From NCBI RefSeq assembly GCF_014279975.1, contig NZ_CP047936.1, positions 1,178,001 to 1,242,000 of the forward strand: DNA of 64,000 nucleotides. The letters are read 5' to 3'. The translations under genes and the position numbers were made by a program. Source of the stretch: Synechococcus sp. BIOS-U3-1. Lineage in GTDB: Bacteria > Cyanobacteriota > Cyanobacteriia > PCC-6307 > Cyanobiaceae. Below, one piece after another: positions 33,448 through 41,820 of this stretch; positions within the stretch are counted from its first letter, which is position 1; each line of letters starts with the position of its first letter. A model generated the notes under the pieces. That model did not search any database. It had not been told where the DNA came from and saw only the letters and a program-made list of their open reading frames with translations.

Positions 33448-33534
33448 CGTTATTAAGCTAGTTCCACTTTTATAGCAACGGAATGATGCAGGTTCTCATG
33501 ACGATAATTATAGGGCTCAAATTTGCCAGGTATT
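33448..33534 (-). promoter_or_regulatory. Shared upstream control block, peptide 2
   Basis: Mirror of the block before peptide 1: TTGCTATAAA (its TATAAA at 33469-33474) and AATACCTGGCA (33524-33534), at the same 22- and 77-nt offsets from the gene start. Between them the two copies keep only scattered identity, so the two elements stand out as constrained. Confidence 0.6.
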
Positions 33535-33684
33535 GGGAATTGACTCTCGGTCTTTTGAGTTTGGCTAAAGAAAACACTAGCATTTAATTGCAAAGAAGGG
33601 ATTGCTGAATCAGGATTTCCAGTTTCGTCTCAGGAAAATTCATACTGTTATCCATTCTTAAGTTGCACAAGTCATCCCTAGTTG

Positions 33685-33891
33685 TCAAAGATTCCCCCGC
33701 ATAGTCCGTTCCCACACCTTCCATCGTGCACCCGCACGGTCAGCTAAGTTGACGTCGGCGAGTGCATCAAGGAACCAGACGCTGTTGTCTCCAATAGACA
33801 GAGGCAGGAACGGACCAATGCCTGCTTGATTGGGTGTGCCAGCACCTTCAAGTGCTTCTTGAAAGCCAAGGGTTGTTTTACCACCACATCC
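33685..33891 (-). pseudogene. Fragment of a large outer-membrane/autotransporter-type protein gene
   Basis: The minus strand reads as 68 protein-like codons (GCGGKTTLGFQEALEGAGTP, ...IGPFLPLSIGDNSVWFLDAL...) bounded by an in-frame TAA upstream and a TGA downstream, with no start codon. The GAGTPNQAGIG and SVWFLDALADVNLAD pieces resemble the start of the barrel-like domain of large surface proteins I remember from marine Synechococcus genomes. Sequence after ADRAG loses that similarity, so the gene is cut at both ends. Remnant of a lost surface gene; family memory only. Confidence 0.45.
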
Positions 33892-34484
33892 TTAAGGTGA
33901 TGCTCATCACATCACCCAGATCCTCTGCAGTGCCGTCCTGTGCCCTCAACGGAGAGTCGGCGAAGCATGGATGAGGCGTCAGTCCGCGCACAATGCCGGG
34001 CTTTGCTTGGTTGCGCTTGAAGATTACACCAGGTACTGAGCAATGACAAAAAGAAACCCCCGCCAAAGGCAGGGGGTCTGAAAACTTTGCGGGAGTGTTT
34101 CCGTGTTTCCACCCCGTGAGTTTTCCTCCTCACTATCAGATCGTATTAACAGTATTTGGATGTGCAACTACTTGTGACCAGTGGATTGAACGGCACAACA
34201 TGGCGCTATACCTGAGGCCGTTGGCTTTTCTCACCGAGAATCCCAACTCCCCAACTTCCTTCGATTTTTGTGCTGCAGGGACGGGAATTGGGATAAGCCT
34301 CTCAAGCAACTTGCACAAACTCCGCAAGGTCCAATCACTGAAATTTGTGCCAATTAGATTATTACCCAGCTGGCATGGCGGTGAACTTTAGATAAAAGAT
34401 GCTGGCAACAATCGCCAACCAACGACTCAAGGCGGTGGAAACGGTAACCTTGAGGTCTCGCAAGCTGGAGATGACTTTCTGATT
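33892..34484. other. Gene-poor stretch with remnants
   Basis: About 590 nt. The minus strand up to about 34,066 may continue remnants of a broken gene, and 34,095-34,391 has open frames on both strands, neither convincing. A strong minus-strand terminator at 34048-34078 has no clear gene before it, leaving room for a small RNA on that strand. Confidence 0.35.
34048..34078 (-). terminator. Strong rho-independent terminator (minus strand)
   Basis: Stem ACCCCC-GCC / GGC-A-GGGGGT (nine pairs, one bulged A) with a 3-nt loop AAA. On the minus strand it is followed by TTCTTTTTG. No reliable minus-strand gene lies within about 800 nt upstream of it (the nearest is DUF3104 copy 2 at 34873, beyond a plus-strand gene). 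Confidence 0.7.
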
Positions 34485-34808
34485 ATGAACTTCTCAAAGC
34501 TCTACGGAATTGCATTCTTCACACTGATTCCACTTGCAATTGTGCATGGAATTAAACTAAGTTCAGCAGGTGGTAGGTGTTTTGATTGGGCGCGAGAAGG
34601 TTCACCAATCATTATCAAAAGTGAGCAAAGCGCTGATTCATTACTGCCAAGAAATATAAAATTAATGAGTAGAACTTGCGAGACAAAATATTTCAAGGTT
34701 CTCGGTGTTGAGATTCCAACATCAGATCGCATCATGACATACGAAGAGTATGAGCAATTCAGTTCTGACGGATTCAAAGAAGTAAAAGAGTTCTTTCCAA
34801 TCTGGTAA
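34485..34808 (+). CDS. Small exported/membrane protein, uncharacterised
   Basis: A 107-residue protein with ATG at 34485. A hydrophobic N-terminal segment (about residues 7-26, IAFFTLIPLAIVHGIKL) may be a signal anchor; the remainder is polar with two Cys (RCFDW, RTCET). AT-rich codon use. No named domain recognised; single gene facing away from DUF3104 copy 2 (convergent). Confidence 0.5.
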   Translation: MNFSKLYGIAFFTLIPLAIVHGIKLSSAGGRCFDWAREGSPIIIKSEQSADSLLPRNIKLMSRTCETKYFKVLGVEIPTSDRIMTYEEYEQFSSDGFKEVKEFFPIW

Positions 34809-34872
34809 TCAACGTCAGAAGCGAGAAGTTGCAACATTGAAGTCATAGCGCTTTTGCGCCCACCCATGTCTC

Positions 34873-35166
34873 TTACAACGAGTCGTTCAGCCCATCGAGG
34901 CAATGGAGCACCTTCAGCACCTCATCCCCATTCACCCACCTGATTGCTCCGTCATCAACATCGGCGATCTGAAACATCGAGTTGATGTCCGGGTTGCGAG
35001 CGCCACCATCGATCCAGATCACATGTCCCATCCACCATCCATCTGTCTTGGCTTGAGCGACGGTCTGCTGCTCTTGGACAATCACAAAATCGCCCCGCTT
35101 CACATCCAGGAACTCGGGGCGAGCTTCTGCCGGTGCTGCGGTTCCTGAGGCGTGATCGACTGACAT
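34873..35166 (-). CDS. DUF3104 family protein (copy 2)
   Basis: A 97-residue protein with an ATG start. Carries the DUF3104 motifs DGWWMGHVIWIDGGARN and IADVDDGAIRWVNGDEV. It is a diverged paralogue of the protein at 31144-31455 (similar over about 75 residues from GDFVIVQE on; N-termini differ). The last residues (CLDGLNDSL) are close to the DGIGDE segment of copy 1. Function unknown. Monocistronic in an accessory stretch. Confidence 0.8.
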   Translation of the reverse strand: MSVDHASGTAAPAEARPEFLDVKRGDFVIVQEQQTVAQAKTDGWWMGHVIWIDGGARNPDINSMFQIADVDDGAIRWVNGDEVLKVLHCLDGLNDSL

Positions 35167-35304
35167 GAGCGCTCCGATAGTTCAGATGTTCTACTCATGC
35201 CACCTGTCACTGGCAAGTCCTCCTGCGAGGTTGATTGCCAAATGCTGGAACGGATTTTGGGAGCGTCAGAAGTATGAATCACTTCCCCTTTTGTTCCCCA
35301 AAAC

Positions 35305-35862
35305 TCAGTCGATTGTCTTGGGGAAATCAGGAAAGAAGTCAGAGACTGCTAAGTCATGCCTCTTGAGCAGGGCAAATGTCGTTCCAGCATTGCCCCGGCA
35401 GATGCGCAGCTCTTCCGTGAGTGTTGTGATGTCAAGCCATGCCGGAAATGACTGGTTGATGGACTTGAACAATTCGAGCCGCCGTCCGCCTGGTAAGGCT
35501 GGCCCTCTCCAGCCCCCTTTTCGAAAGCGCACTCCAACTCGATTGATACCATCAGTACTGAGCTCAGCCTCAACCGTTACCGCAGCAGCTACGCCTAAAG
35601 GACCGGCAAGACGTAGGAGATTCATACCTCGAGAGTTCTCCGGATCGAGAACCTGGAGATTGTCCAACCAGATCGCTTGCTTTAGCCATGGTTGCGTTGC
35701 GCTGCTCCAGCGAAGTTCCCACACACCCTTTAAAAGTTTTAGGTCTCTGTTGAGATCAATGTCTGAACTTGATTCAGCAGCCTGAATGAGTTCAAGGATC
35801 TTCTTATCCCCTGGCTTCTCTTTTAGTAGCCGAATTAAATCCATCATCTTTAGATCGTGCAT
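35305..35862 (-). CDS. PAP/fibrillin family protein
   Basis: A 185-residue plastid-lipid-associated protein (fibrillin) homologue. The diagnostic parts are KLLKGVWELRWSSATQPWLK near residue 62-81 and the later VTVEAELSTDGINRVGVRF and the C-terminal LDITTLTEELRICRGNAGTTFALLKR, matching the family's lipocalin-like ending (LRISRGN.G..FVL). Fibrillins bind hydrophobic molecules at thylakoids and plastoglobules. Start ATG at 35862, though the Met at residue 6 is also possible. Confidence 0.85.
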   Translation of the reverse strand: MHDLKMMDLIRLLKEKPGDKKILELIQAAESSSDIDLNRDLKLLKGVWELRWSSATQPWLKQAIWLDNLQVLDPENSRGMNLLRLAGPLGVAAAVTVEAELSTDGINRVGVRFRKGGWRGPALPGGRRLELFKSINQSFPAWLDITTLTEELRICRGNAGTTFALLKRHDLAVSDFFPDFPKTID

Positions 35863-36352
35863 AAAAACATCAAATTTTTTTTGTTTATGATCCTAGCTCG
35901 CAGCCATGCCAATTGTATGAATTCTCCTTTACAGCGACTTGACCTTTGAAGGTGTACAGAAACATTTATTCGCTTTAATCTATTTGTTATGGTTTTAAAA
36001 CTCAGCTCTGCGGTTTTGCGCTTTCGTCTTGGGTTTACATTTTTCTATTTTCACTTGTGACTATGCCTATCAGCCATACTCTGGAATTCACCAATAATCA
36101 CTATTGTCCTTAGGTGACGTTGCTTCCTATTTATCCTGATCTCCAGAAGGTGCCTAAATTTTGCATTTCTTGGGTTGACACTATTAGCGCTTCGCGACAC
36201 ATCCTTTTTGAGTTTTTTTATTGATACTGAATTGTTGAAGCCCCTATAACGGATCTGCTATTAATTGTGATTCTATTCCCTGATGCTACAAGTAATGTCA
36301 GAAAGAGGTTTGTGAGTTTCACTTTCTGATGGCCTTGATCTGAACGCAGCCT
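35863..36352. other. AT-rich gene-free stretch
   Basis: About 490 nt, AT-rich, with no reading frame worth listing and no clear hairpin. It should hold the promoters of the two diverging genes. Confidence 0.4.
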
Positions 36353-37018
36353 ATGTTGAGGCTGATTACTGCATCTTCGTGTTTTCTTCTTGTATCAACG
36401 CTCTACATATTAATTGTTTTATCTGAAGATAAGGTACTTGCCTGTACCTCAATTGAGCGCTTGTGTGCATCCCAAGTTTACTACTGTGGCTTTAAAGATC
36501 AGTTCAATATGGCAATCCCTTCTATTGTTAATTGGCTGCGTGACGATATTGACTGTGGGGATGCCCCCGCAGCTCTGTATGTGGCAGAAGTTAACGAATG
36601 TCCTGGGCTGATAACTATTGGCCATTGCGCTCTAGAGCTAGTTGGCCAATTGCAATCATTGCCACATCTTGGAAGGCTTAGGTATATCACAAGTGTTGAT
36701 CCTGTGATTTGTGATAAGCGCTCAAGTCTCTTCCTTAAGGACTGTTGGCTTGGTGAGCAGTTTCTTCTTTTTCAACTTTCTGAATATCGTAAAATCCTGC
36801 CACACTTACAGGATTTTGAAGTGCATAGGTATACAGAGACTCTAGAATTACCTGAAAGTGGTTCGTCCAGGTTTGTGGAGTGGATAGCTGAAACATCACA
36901 GAGAATATTCTGTAACCCGCAATTTGGATACAGGCTTTGTCTCGACAGCTTGGTGACTACTTCTAGGCAGCGTCTTCTTTATGAACAAGTTAAACGGCAG
37001 TGGACCAATGACGAGTGA
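36353..37018 (+). CDS. Uncharacterised protein with N-terminal membrane segment
   Basis: A 221-residue protein. The N-terminal hydrophobic stretch (about residues 5-25, LITASSCFLLVSTLYILIVLS) may be a signal anchor. The rest is rich in Cys (about 11: CTSIERLCAS, YYCGF, DCGD, ECPGL, HCALEL, ICDKR, DCWLGE, FCNPQF, LCLDS), unusual for a cytoplasmic protein of this size and consistent with disulphides in the periplasm. I do not recognise a family. AT-rich codon use. Confidence 0.55.
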   Translation: MLRLITASSCFLLVSTLYILIVLSEDKVLACTSIERLCASQVYYCGFKDQFNMAIPSIVNWLRDDIDCGDAPAALYVAEVNECPGLITIGHCALELVGQLQSLPHLGRLRYITSVDPVICDKRSSLFLKDCWLGEQFLLFQLSEYRKILPHLQDFEVHRYTETLELPESGSSRFVEWIAETSQRIFCNPQFGYRLCLDSLVTTSRQRLLYEQVKRQWTNDE

Positions 37019-37066
37019 GCTTGTCTGTTGATTGATTGATTGCGTTGCTCCTTCCTTCTTGGTTGA

Positions 37067-37537
37067 TCAGATCAACTCTGGGTGCTTTGGATCTCCCTTA
37101 AATGGACCTTCCACTGCTGAGCTAATCCACCCCCCGTAAAATCCTCCTGGCTGGGCTGTTACCTCCTCCCCGTTGAGCCAACAGCCATCCATCAGTCCTG
37201 GATAGAGGGCAAACCAGCCCGCGATTGATTGGAAGGTCTCTGTGGGTTTGGAATAGCGCCAGACTGCTCGGTGGATGCAATGACCTCCAGCCATGACATC
37301 GAAATAATCAGCAACTCCTTTCCATTCGCAAAAGCTGTTGCCACTCGCGGAAACTAATAGCTCTCGATTAGTTCTTTCTGGTGGTAAGTAATACGTTGGT
37401 GGATGATACGTTTCTAGCACTCGTTTGCATCCAACGCCGTCGAAGAGAACCTCTCCGCCAACCCGAACAAGCACATGATCAGGGGTAAGCTCGAGGCGTG
37501 GTGGACGGGGATAGTCAGAAACTTTTTCTGTTGTCAT
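37067..37537 (-). CDS. DUF427 domain protein
   Basis: A 156-residue protein whose whole length fits DUF427: HVLVRVGGEVLFDGVGCKRVLETYHPPTYYLPPE, the SFCEWKGVADYFDV segment and the C-terminal IAGWFALYPGLMDGCWLNGEEV. Members are small beta-rich proteins of unknown function found across bacteria and fungi. Clean ATG start. It lies back to back with the lipase-like gene, sharing a 50-nt gap. Confidence 0.88.
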   Translation of the reverse strand: MTTEKVSDYPRPPRLELTPDHVLVRVGGEVLFDGVGCKRVLETYHPPTYYLPPERTNRELLVSASGNSFCEWKGVADYFDVMAGGHCIHRAVWRYSKPTETFQSIAGWFALYPGLMDGCWLNGEEVTAQPGGFYGGWISSAVEGPFKGDPKHPELI

Positions 37538-37590
37538 GAAGTGGTTTTGACCTGTAGGGATGATGGTGTTGTTTCAGCCTGATCAGTGCG

Positions 37591-38316
37591 ATGACATCTG
37601 TTGATTCCAACCAGCCGGTGGTGATTCTCGGTGGCTTCCTTATTACAGAAGAGGCCTATCAACCGATGGCTGATTGGCTGATGGATCAGGGTGTTCAGGA
37701 TGCTCAGGTGGTTTCAGTTAGCCGCTATGACTGGCTTTTGACAAGTTGGGGGTTTGGATGGCGGCGAGTGCTGGATCGAGTTGATGCGTTAGTGAAGGAG
37801 CTTCAGGCGAGGTCATCAACGGGCCGAGTGACCTTGATCGGTCACAGCTCCGGAGGGGTCATGTTGCGGCTCTATCTCAGCGATCAATTGTTTCATGGCC
37901 GTTACTACTGCGGAGCCACCCGATGTGATCGTTTGATCACTCTTGGCAGTCCACACCAAGCTATTCGTTCGACTCCTCTCAGGGCCATGGTTGATCGTTG
38001 CTTTCCCGGATGCCATGAGCATGGTGTTGATTATGTGGCGATCGCTGGTGAGCTGCTTTTAGAGAGCTCGACTGCTTCTGCTTTCAGTCGTCGGAGTGCC
38101 AAAGCCAGCTATCGCGGCATTGTGGGTTCCGTTGATGTTATTGGTGATGGCCTGGTGCCAGTGGAATCGGCATTGCTTTGTGGTGCTCGCCACCTCATTC
38201 AGCTCGAGACTGCGCACGGAGGGTTGTTTGGTTCCATCTGTTATTTCAATCCGGTAAGACTGCATGCTTGGTGGTGGTTTGCTGTTGGCGGCTCTCAGCA
38301 GAGTCGGTTCGGATGA
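37591..38316 (+). CDS. Alpha/beta hydrolase, lipase/acyltransferase-like
   Basis: A 241-residue serine hydrolase. The nucleophile elbow is LIGHSSGGVM (GxSxG) near residue 89. LITLGSPHQA gives the post-elbow strand, and the acid and histidine fit DVIGDGLVP and LETAHGG at the end. It is of the PGAP1/LCAT-like group without a signal peptide, so probably cytoplasmic or membrane-associated. Substrate unknown. It overlaps the convergent DUF1543 gene by 22 nt. Confidence 0.82.
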   Translation: MTSVDSNQPVVILGGFLITEEAYQPMADWLMDQGVQDAQVVSVSRYDWLLTSWGFGWRRVLDRVDALVKELQARSSTGRVTLIGHSSGGVMLRLYLSDQLFHGRYYCGATRCDRLITLGSPHQAIRSTPLRAMVDRCFPGCHEHGVDYVAIAGELLLESSTASAFSRRSAKASYRGIVGSVDVIGDGLVPVESALLCGARHLIQLETAHGGLFGSICYFNPVRLHAWWWFAVGGSQQSRFG

Positions 38317-38900
38317 GGTTTTGGCTGACGTCCGTCAATCCGCCAATATCCAAACCAATCTGGCCTTAAATCTGCTTCAGGTTGGTCTGGCTCTGGTCTC
38401 AGATGGATGTGCCAGCCCTCAACATTGAAGATTGGTAGACAGTCATCAACTCCCTCCAGGTTGGCGATGTTGTGCAAGTCATCCTTATGGATCTGTAGTG
38501 CATTCTTGAGCCATCGCCGACGAGCACGTGCCTTAGCCGCGTGTTTGCTGGGAGCCGCTACGAGTCCGAATTGATGCTGTTCCTGCAAAGAGTTGCTGTC
38601 ATAGCCGCCAAGATTGATGAACCAGAGCTGATCGTTCATTGACGCTGAAGGCGTCTTCCGTGTGTTGTTGTGATTGGCTAGGCCGTCGATCAACTCAATG
38701 GCATAACCATCAACATGTCGGATGGCCTTGTAACTGTCGATGTGAAGTCCGCTTAGCAGCCCAAACCATTGTTGCCTGAGCCTTGGAATGGTGTCTTCAA
38801 TGGTTTCTCCAACCACCCAGCGCACATCGTGCAGTTCTATGTGGCTGCTGGCCGTGCGACCACCTAGAACTACGAGAAACAGTTCCGGAGACGTGCTCAT
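38295..38900 (-). CDS. DUF1543 domain protein
   Basis: A 201-residue protein with two DUF1543-like halves. The first reads LFLVVLGGRTASSHIELHDVRWVVGETIEDTIPRLRQQWFG. The second reads LWFINLGGYDSNSLQEQHQFGLVAAPSKHAAKARARRRWL. This duplicated layout (GG near the start of each half, followed by H/D-rich motif) is typical of the family. Function unknown. The ATG at 38900 is at the natural N-terminus. Confidence 0.82.
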   Translation of the reverse strand: MSTSPELFLVVLGGRTASSHIELHDVRWVVGETIEDTIPRLRQQWFGLLSGLHIDSYKAIRHVDGYAIELIDGLANHNNTRKTPSASMNDQLWFINLGGYDSNSLQEQHQFGLVAAPSKHAAKARARRRWLKNALQIHKDDLHNIANLEGVDDCLPIFNVEGWHIHLRPEPDQPEADLRPDWFGYWRIDGRQPKPHPNRLC

Positions 38901-39150
38901 GGTTCAAGAGTGAAGCTTCCACGTCTGAACACAGGTTGTGTCATCAGTCATCACTGGTGTTTCAAGGTTCGATCGGTCCGTAGGACCACCTGGATTCTGC
39001 TGCTTGACCCCCTCCGCGGGCTAGTCCTCGTATTGCTGCCCGCTCTGACCCCGCAATGGCAGTGACAGAGTCGTTCAATTGTTTGGATACTCGAGAGAAG
39101 GTCTGTTTTTCAGCTCATGGCCTTAGGATCCACCGACTCATCGAGCGTTG

Positions 39151-39384
39151 ATGGCCTGGGAATACACACAGCTTCGCTTTGTTCCCCGTGGCAAAAGCTG
39201 GACTGGCGAAATTGAAGAGCTCTGGCTGGACGACAAGCCGTTGATCTCTAGGAATCATCCGCAGCGTGTGAGCCTGGTGGAGTTGATGAATGAGCTAGGA
39301 GCTCAAGGCTGGGAACTTGTGACCTATGCCCAGCCCTTCACTGGCTACCACGGGGGCTGCTACACCTTCAAACGCCAGACCTGA
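39151..39384 (+). CDS. Small DUF4177-like protein
   Basis: A 77-residue protein, start ATG at 39151 (MAWEYTQLRFVPRG). The WEYTQLRF strand and the later LMNELGAQGWELVTYAQPF motif are characteristic of small DUF4177-type proteins (xxLNxLGxxGWELVxV). Function unknown. Isolated in an accessory area. Confidence 0.72.
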   Translation: MAWEYTQLRFVPRGKSWTGEIEELWLDDKPLISRNHPQRVSLVELMNELGAQGWELVTYAQPFTGYHGGCYTFKRQT

Positions 39385-39519
39385 ACTTCAAAGGACCCAA
39401 ATCCCCCTATGAATTGAGTGTTTCCTCAGTATTGGCGAGATTCACTAATCAAATCGGAATTGTGTTTGATCACACGGCTCGGAGATCATCGTGGTTTTGC
39501 TGATCTAGTTGCCTCTTGT

Positions 39520-39801
39520 TTAGAGGGTTTCAAACTTTTCAGCGACCAATTGGTGTAAGACCGCTAGTTGGTTAAGGCTTTCCAGTTTTTGCTGCGCTTG
39601 ACTCAGCATTGCCCTCCCATGGGGAGCACAAGCTTCGATCAAAGCAACCCCTTCTGAAGCTTCTGCCTTGATGCGTTCAGCGCAAAGCTCGAGTTGCTTA
39701 GCTAGTGGTTTGTCATGATCACTCTGATGATAAGCGGGTCCAGCAAGAACAGACAAGACTTTTAAAAAGGCAAGGCGGGCTTCATCAGCAGTAATTGTCA
39801 T
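39520..39801 (-). CDS. Small helical protein, uncharacterised
   Basis: A 93-residue protein beginning MTITADEARLAFLKVL (ATG at 39801). Nearly all helical, with heptad-like hydrophobics (LCAERIKAEASEGVALIEAC, LSQAQQKLESLNQLAVLHQLV) that suggest a helical bundle. Two Cys. No named domain recognised. Composition is like core genes (higher GC than the neighbours). Confidence 0.55.
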   Translation of the reverse strand: MTITADEARLAFLKVLSVLAGPAYHQSDHDKPLAKQLELCAERIKAEASEGVALIEACAPHGRAMLSQAQQKLESLNQLAVLHQLVAEKFETL

Positions 39802-40092
39802 GGTCTTCAAAGTGCTTCTTTACCCGAATGTAGGTTGTTGATTGCATCAGAGGCCGTATGTTGAAGTGTGTTTCAGTATCAAGGGCCTCATGTTAATAAA
39901 ACTTCCTGAAAAACCCTATTAAGCGTTTTGTTTGGCAGCATGATTGCCAAAATTTCATAAGCCCCCTTGTAGGAGTGGTATGAGTGTCGTCCTAATTAAT
40001 AATGAATCAGTTCAAATATTCAGTTTTTAGCTTAGCTTTTTTTTTCCTGAGCTCTTCTACAGTTAAACTAGAATAGCGAGATTTTTCCTTAA

Positions 40093-40416
40093 ATGCAGAT
40101 TAGAGAATTCAATAAAAAAGTGGCTTTGTTTGTCACAGAGAAAGTGGGAACAATGTCTTGTGCTTACTTATTTGCTCTGATAGCGCTTGTTTCGCTACCT
40201 GAAGCGCTTTTATCAGAAGATCCATTGGAAATTGTCTCCTGGATTGCTGAAACATTTTTACAGCTGGTTCTGCTATCGATCATCATCGTAGGCCAGAATA
40301 TCCAAAGTGAAATTGCTGAAGAGCAGGCTCAGACTGATCGAGAGACATTAGTTGCTATAAGAAAACTAGCGGAAGAAATCAATGTTGTTGTCGCTGCTCA
40401 ACAAAATACTGTATGA
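40093..40416 (+). CDS. Small membrane protein, DUF1003-like
   Basis: A 107-residue protein with two transmembrane helices (about 24-40 and 53-68) and a C-terminal helical tail. FNKKVALFVTEKVGTMSCAY and VLLSIIIVGQNIQSEIAEEQAQTDRETLVAIRKLAEEIN resemble DUF1003 (usual pattern: MMSQNRQxxxDR before the tail). The loop between the helices is short, so it may be a reduced form. AT-rich codon use. Confidence 0.6.
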   Translation: MQIREFNKKVALFVTEKVGTMSCAYLFALIALVSLPEALLSEDPLEIVSWIAETFLQLVLLSIIIVGQNIQSEIAEEQAQTDRETLVAIRKLAEEINVVVAAQQNTV

Positions 40417-40702
40417 TTGTTATCGTTATGATAAAGTAAGCATTTCAGTGATTTAATAGTTTTTGCTGATCTATTTTAGATTTGTGGGGCATTAATATCA
40501 TTTGATTGTGCACGCAGATAGAGCTCCATTTCTTTAATGTTTGTCATCATCTGTGAGTTGTGTATGCACTGATTGGGTCAACCCATATCAACTCAGGTGA
40601 CTATAAGAATGTCTTAGGTTCGTTGCATTGCACAAAAATTGATCGCATCTATTGACGAGGCGACAATTAAGATTGATCCCTTGAGGCTTTTGACCTCATG
40701 TA

Positions 40703-40915
40703 TTAATCGGCATTGAACTGAGCTACAACAGCCTTAGATGCATCAAGAATGCGCACTGATCGTCTGATTTTTTGGCAAAGGCTGTTTCCCCAGATAAGAG
40801 CTTCATCCCTGTTATCAGTGGTCCCATGTAAGTGCCATTCAAGAAATGGGTTTAATTCTTCGATTTGATAGCTTTGCAGAGCCGTCTTCCTAGCAACCAT
40901 AGGCCTGCTCGGCAT
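40703..40915 (-). CDS. Small uncharacterised protein
   Basis: A 70-residue basic protein, MPSRPMVARKTALQSY onward; an internal ATG would give 65 residues. SVRILDASKAVVAQFNAD at the end and NRDEALIWGNSLCQKI in the middle look like strand/helix/strand. No family recognised. Composition is protein-like; confidence limited by length. Confidence 0.45.
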   Translation of the reverse strand: MPSRPMVARKTALQSYQIEELNPFLEWHLHGTTDNRDEALIWGNSLCQKIRRSVRILDASKAVVAQFNAD

Positions 40916-41363
40916 GAAATTGAGCCCATTCTAGATCACTAATATGTTAATTCTTAGTGTGATTACTGTAGATTCATTAGTACAAGATTGCTTGTAAGTA
41001 GATATACTTCCATTGACCAGCCAAATAAAAATGATAAAGTCACGGAAAAGATGAGGTAAAAATATTGAGTTATTAGTGGGAAATGAGAAATTTCGGATTT
41101 GTTCATCCGTATATGAGTGCTCCAGGCAAACTTACTGCAATTTATGCGAACTGAAGGATTGTGAGGATTAAAGCTGTTATTTCTCTGTATCACATATTTT
41201 ACTTAGTGATCAAATGCTACGTATTTTAGGTTCAATGGCTAAGACTCTGTATTGATTTCATGCCCTTTCATTTAACTCAGCTTGGATGACTTGTTCTGGC
41301 ATGTATGGATAAGCACCTTGCTGCCTAAAAGGCATCATTGATATTGATCATCATGATTTTTAT
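40916..41363. other. AT-rich stretch with a weak reading frame
   Basis: About 450 nt. A minus-strand frame (40963-41193) contains a hydrophobic stretch resembling one membrane helix (YFYLIFSVTLSFLFGW), but starts without a ribosome site; I do not call it a gene. No structured element recognised. Confidence 0.3.
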
Positions 41364-41630
41364 CTATAACGGATGATCAAATGGATGTGGATGATCAGGA
41401 AGACTGACTTTGTAGAGTGTGTCTTCGACTGGCTTCCACTGAACCAGGTGAATCGGGTTGATTTTATGTTTGTCGAGACAATCCCAGATGTCACTTCCAG
41501 GCAAAGTGGCTTCTGACCATTGATCGCCTTCGCTGATCATCTGCTCTCTCACATAGTCTTTCCAATCTTCCCAGTTGATTTTAGGATAGCTTGCGACGAA
41601 CTTATCAAGAATCACGATATGAAAATCCAT
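41364..41630 (-). CDS. Small uncharacterised protein
   Basis: An 88-residue protein. The start ATG at 41630 follows a good AGGAG ribosome site at the right distance, so the longer frame is rejected. Rich in Trp and Asp (INWEDWKDYVREQM, SDIWDCLDKHKI, LVQWKPVEDTLYKVSLPDH); probably a compact alpha/beta domain. No named domain recognised. Confidence 0.6.
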   Translation of the reverse strand: MDFHIVILDKFVASYPKINWEDWKDYVREQMISEGDQWSEATLPGSDIWDCLDKHKINPIHLVQWKPVEDTLYKVSLPDHPHPFDHPL

Positions 41631-41754
41631 TGTTGACTCCTTTAATTGACAGTGATTAACTTGGAATATGATACGCACACAATGTTTTGTAGTGCGCTTC
41701 TAGCCAATTAATTACTTTACCATTGATCTATGACTATGCCGCACAGTTTGAGAT

Positions 41755-41783
41755 CATAAAATCGCCCCCGCTTCATGCGGGGT
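41755..41783 (-). terminator. Probable terminator after DUF3764 gene
   Basis: CCCCGC / GCGGGG with loop TTCAT, extended by outer pairs; on the minus strand the stem is followed by GATTTTATG. It lies about 40 nt behind the stop of the DUF3764 gene. Confidence 0.6.
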
Positions 41784-41820
41784 CTTGATCTGCTGTAGTT
41801 GCTTCGCTTTTCTGATGCGT

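Noticed and set aside
38962-39078. Minus-strand 38-codon TTG-started frame, Gly-rich
   Set aside because: No ATG or ribosome site, and composition is low-complexity; not enough to call a gene.
40963-41193. Minus-strand frame of 76 codons with a hydrophobic segment
   Set aside because: AT-rich sequence yields such hydrophobic frames by chance; no ribosome site and poor composition in the first third.
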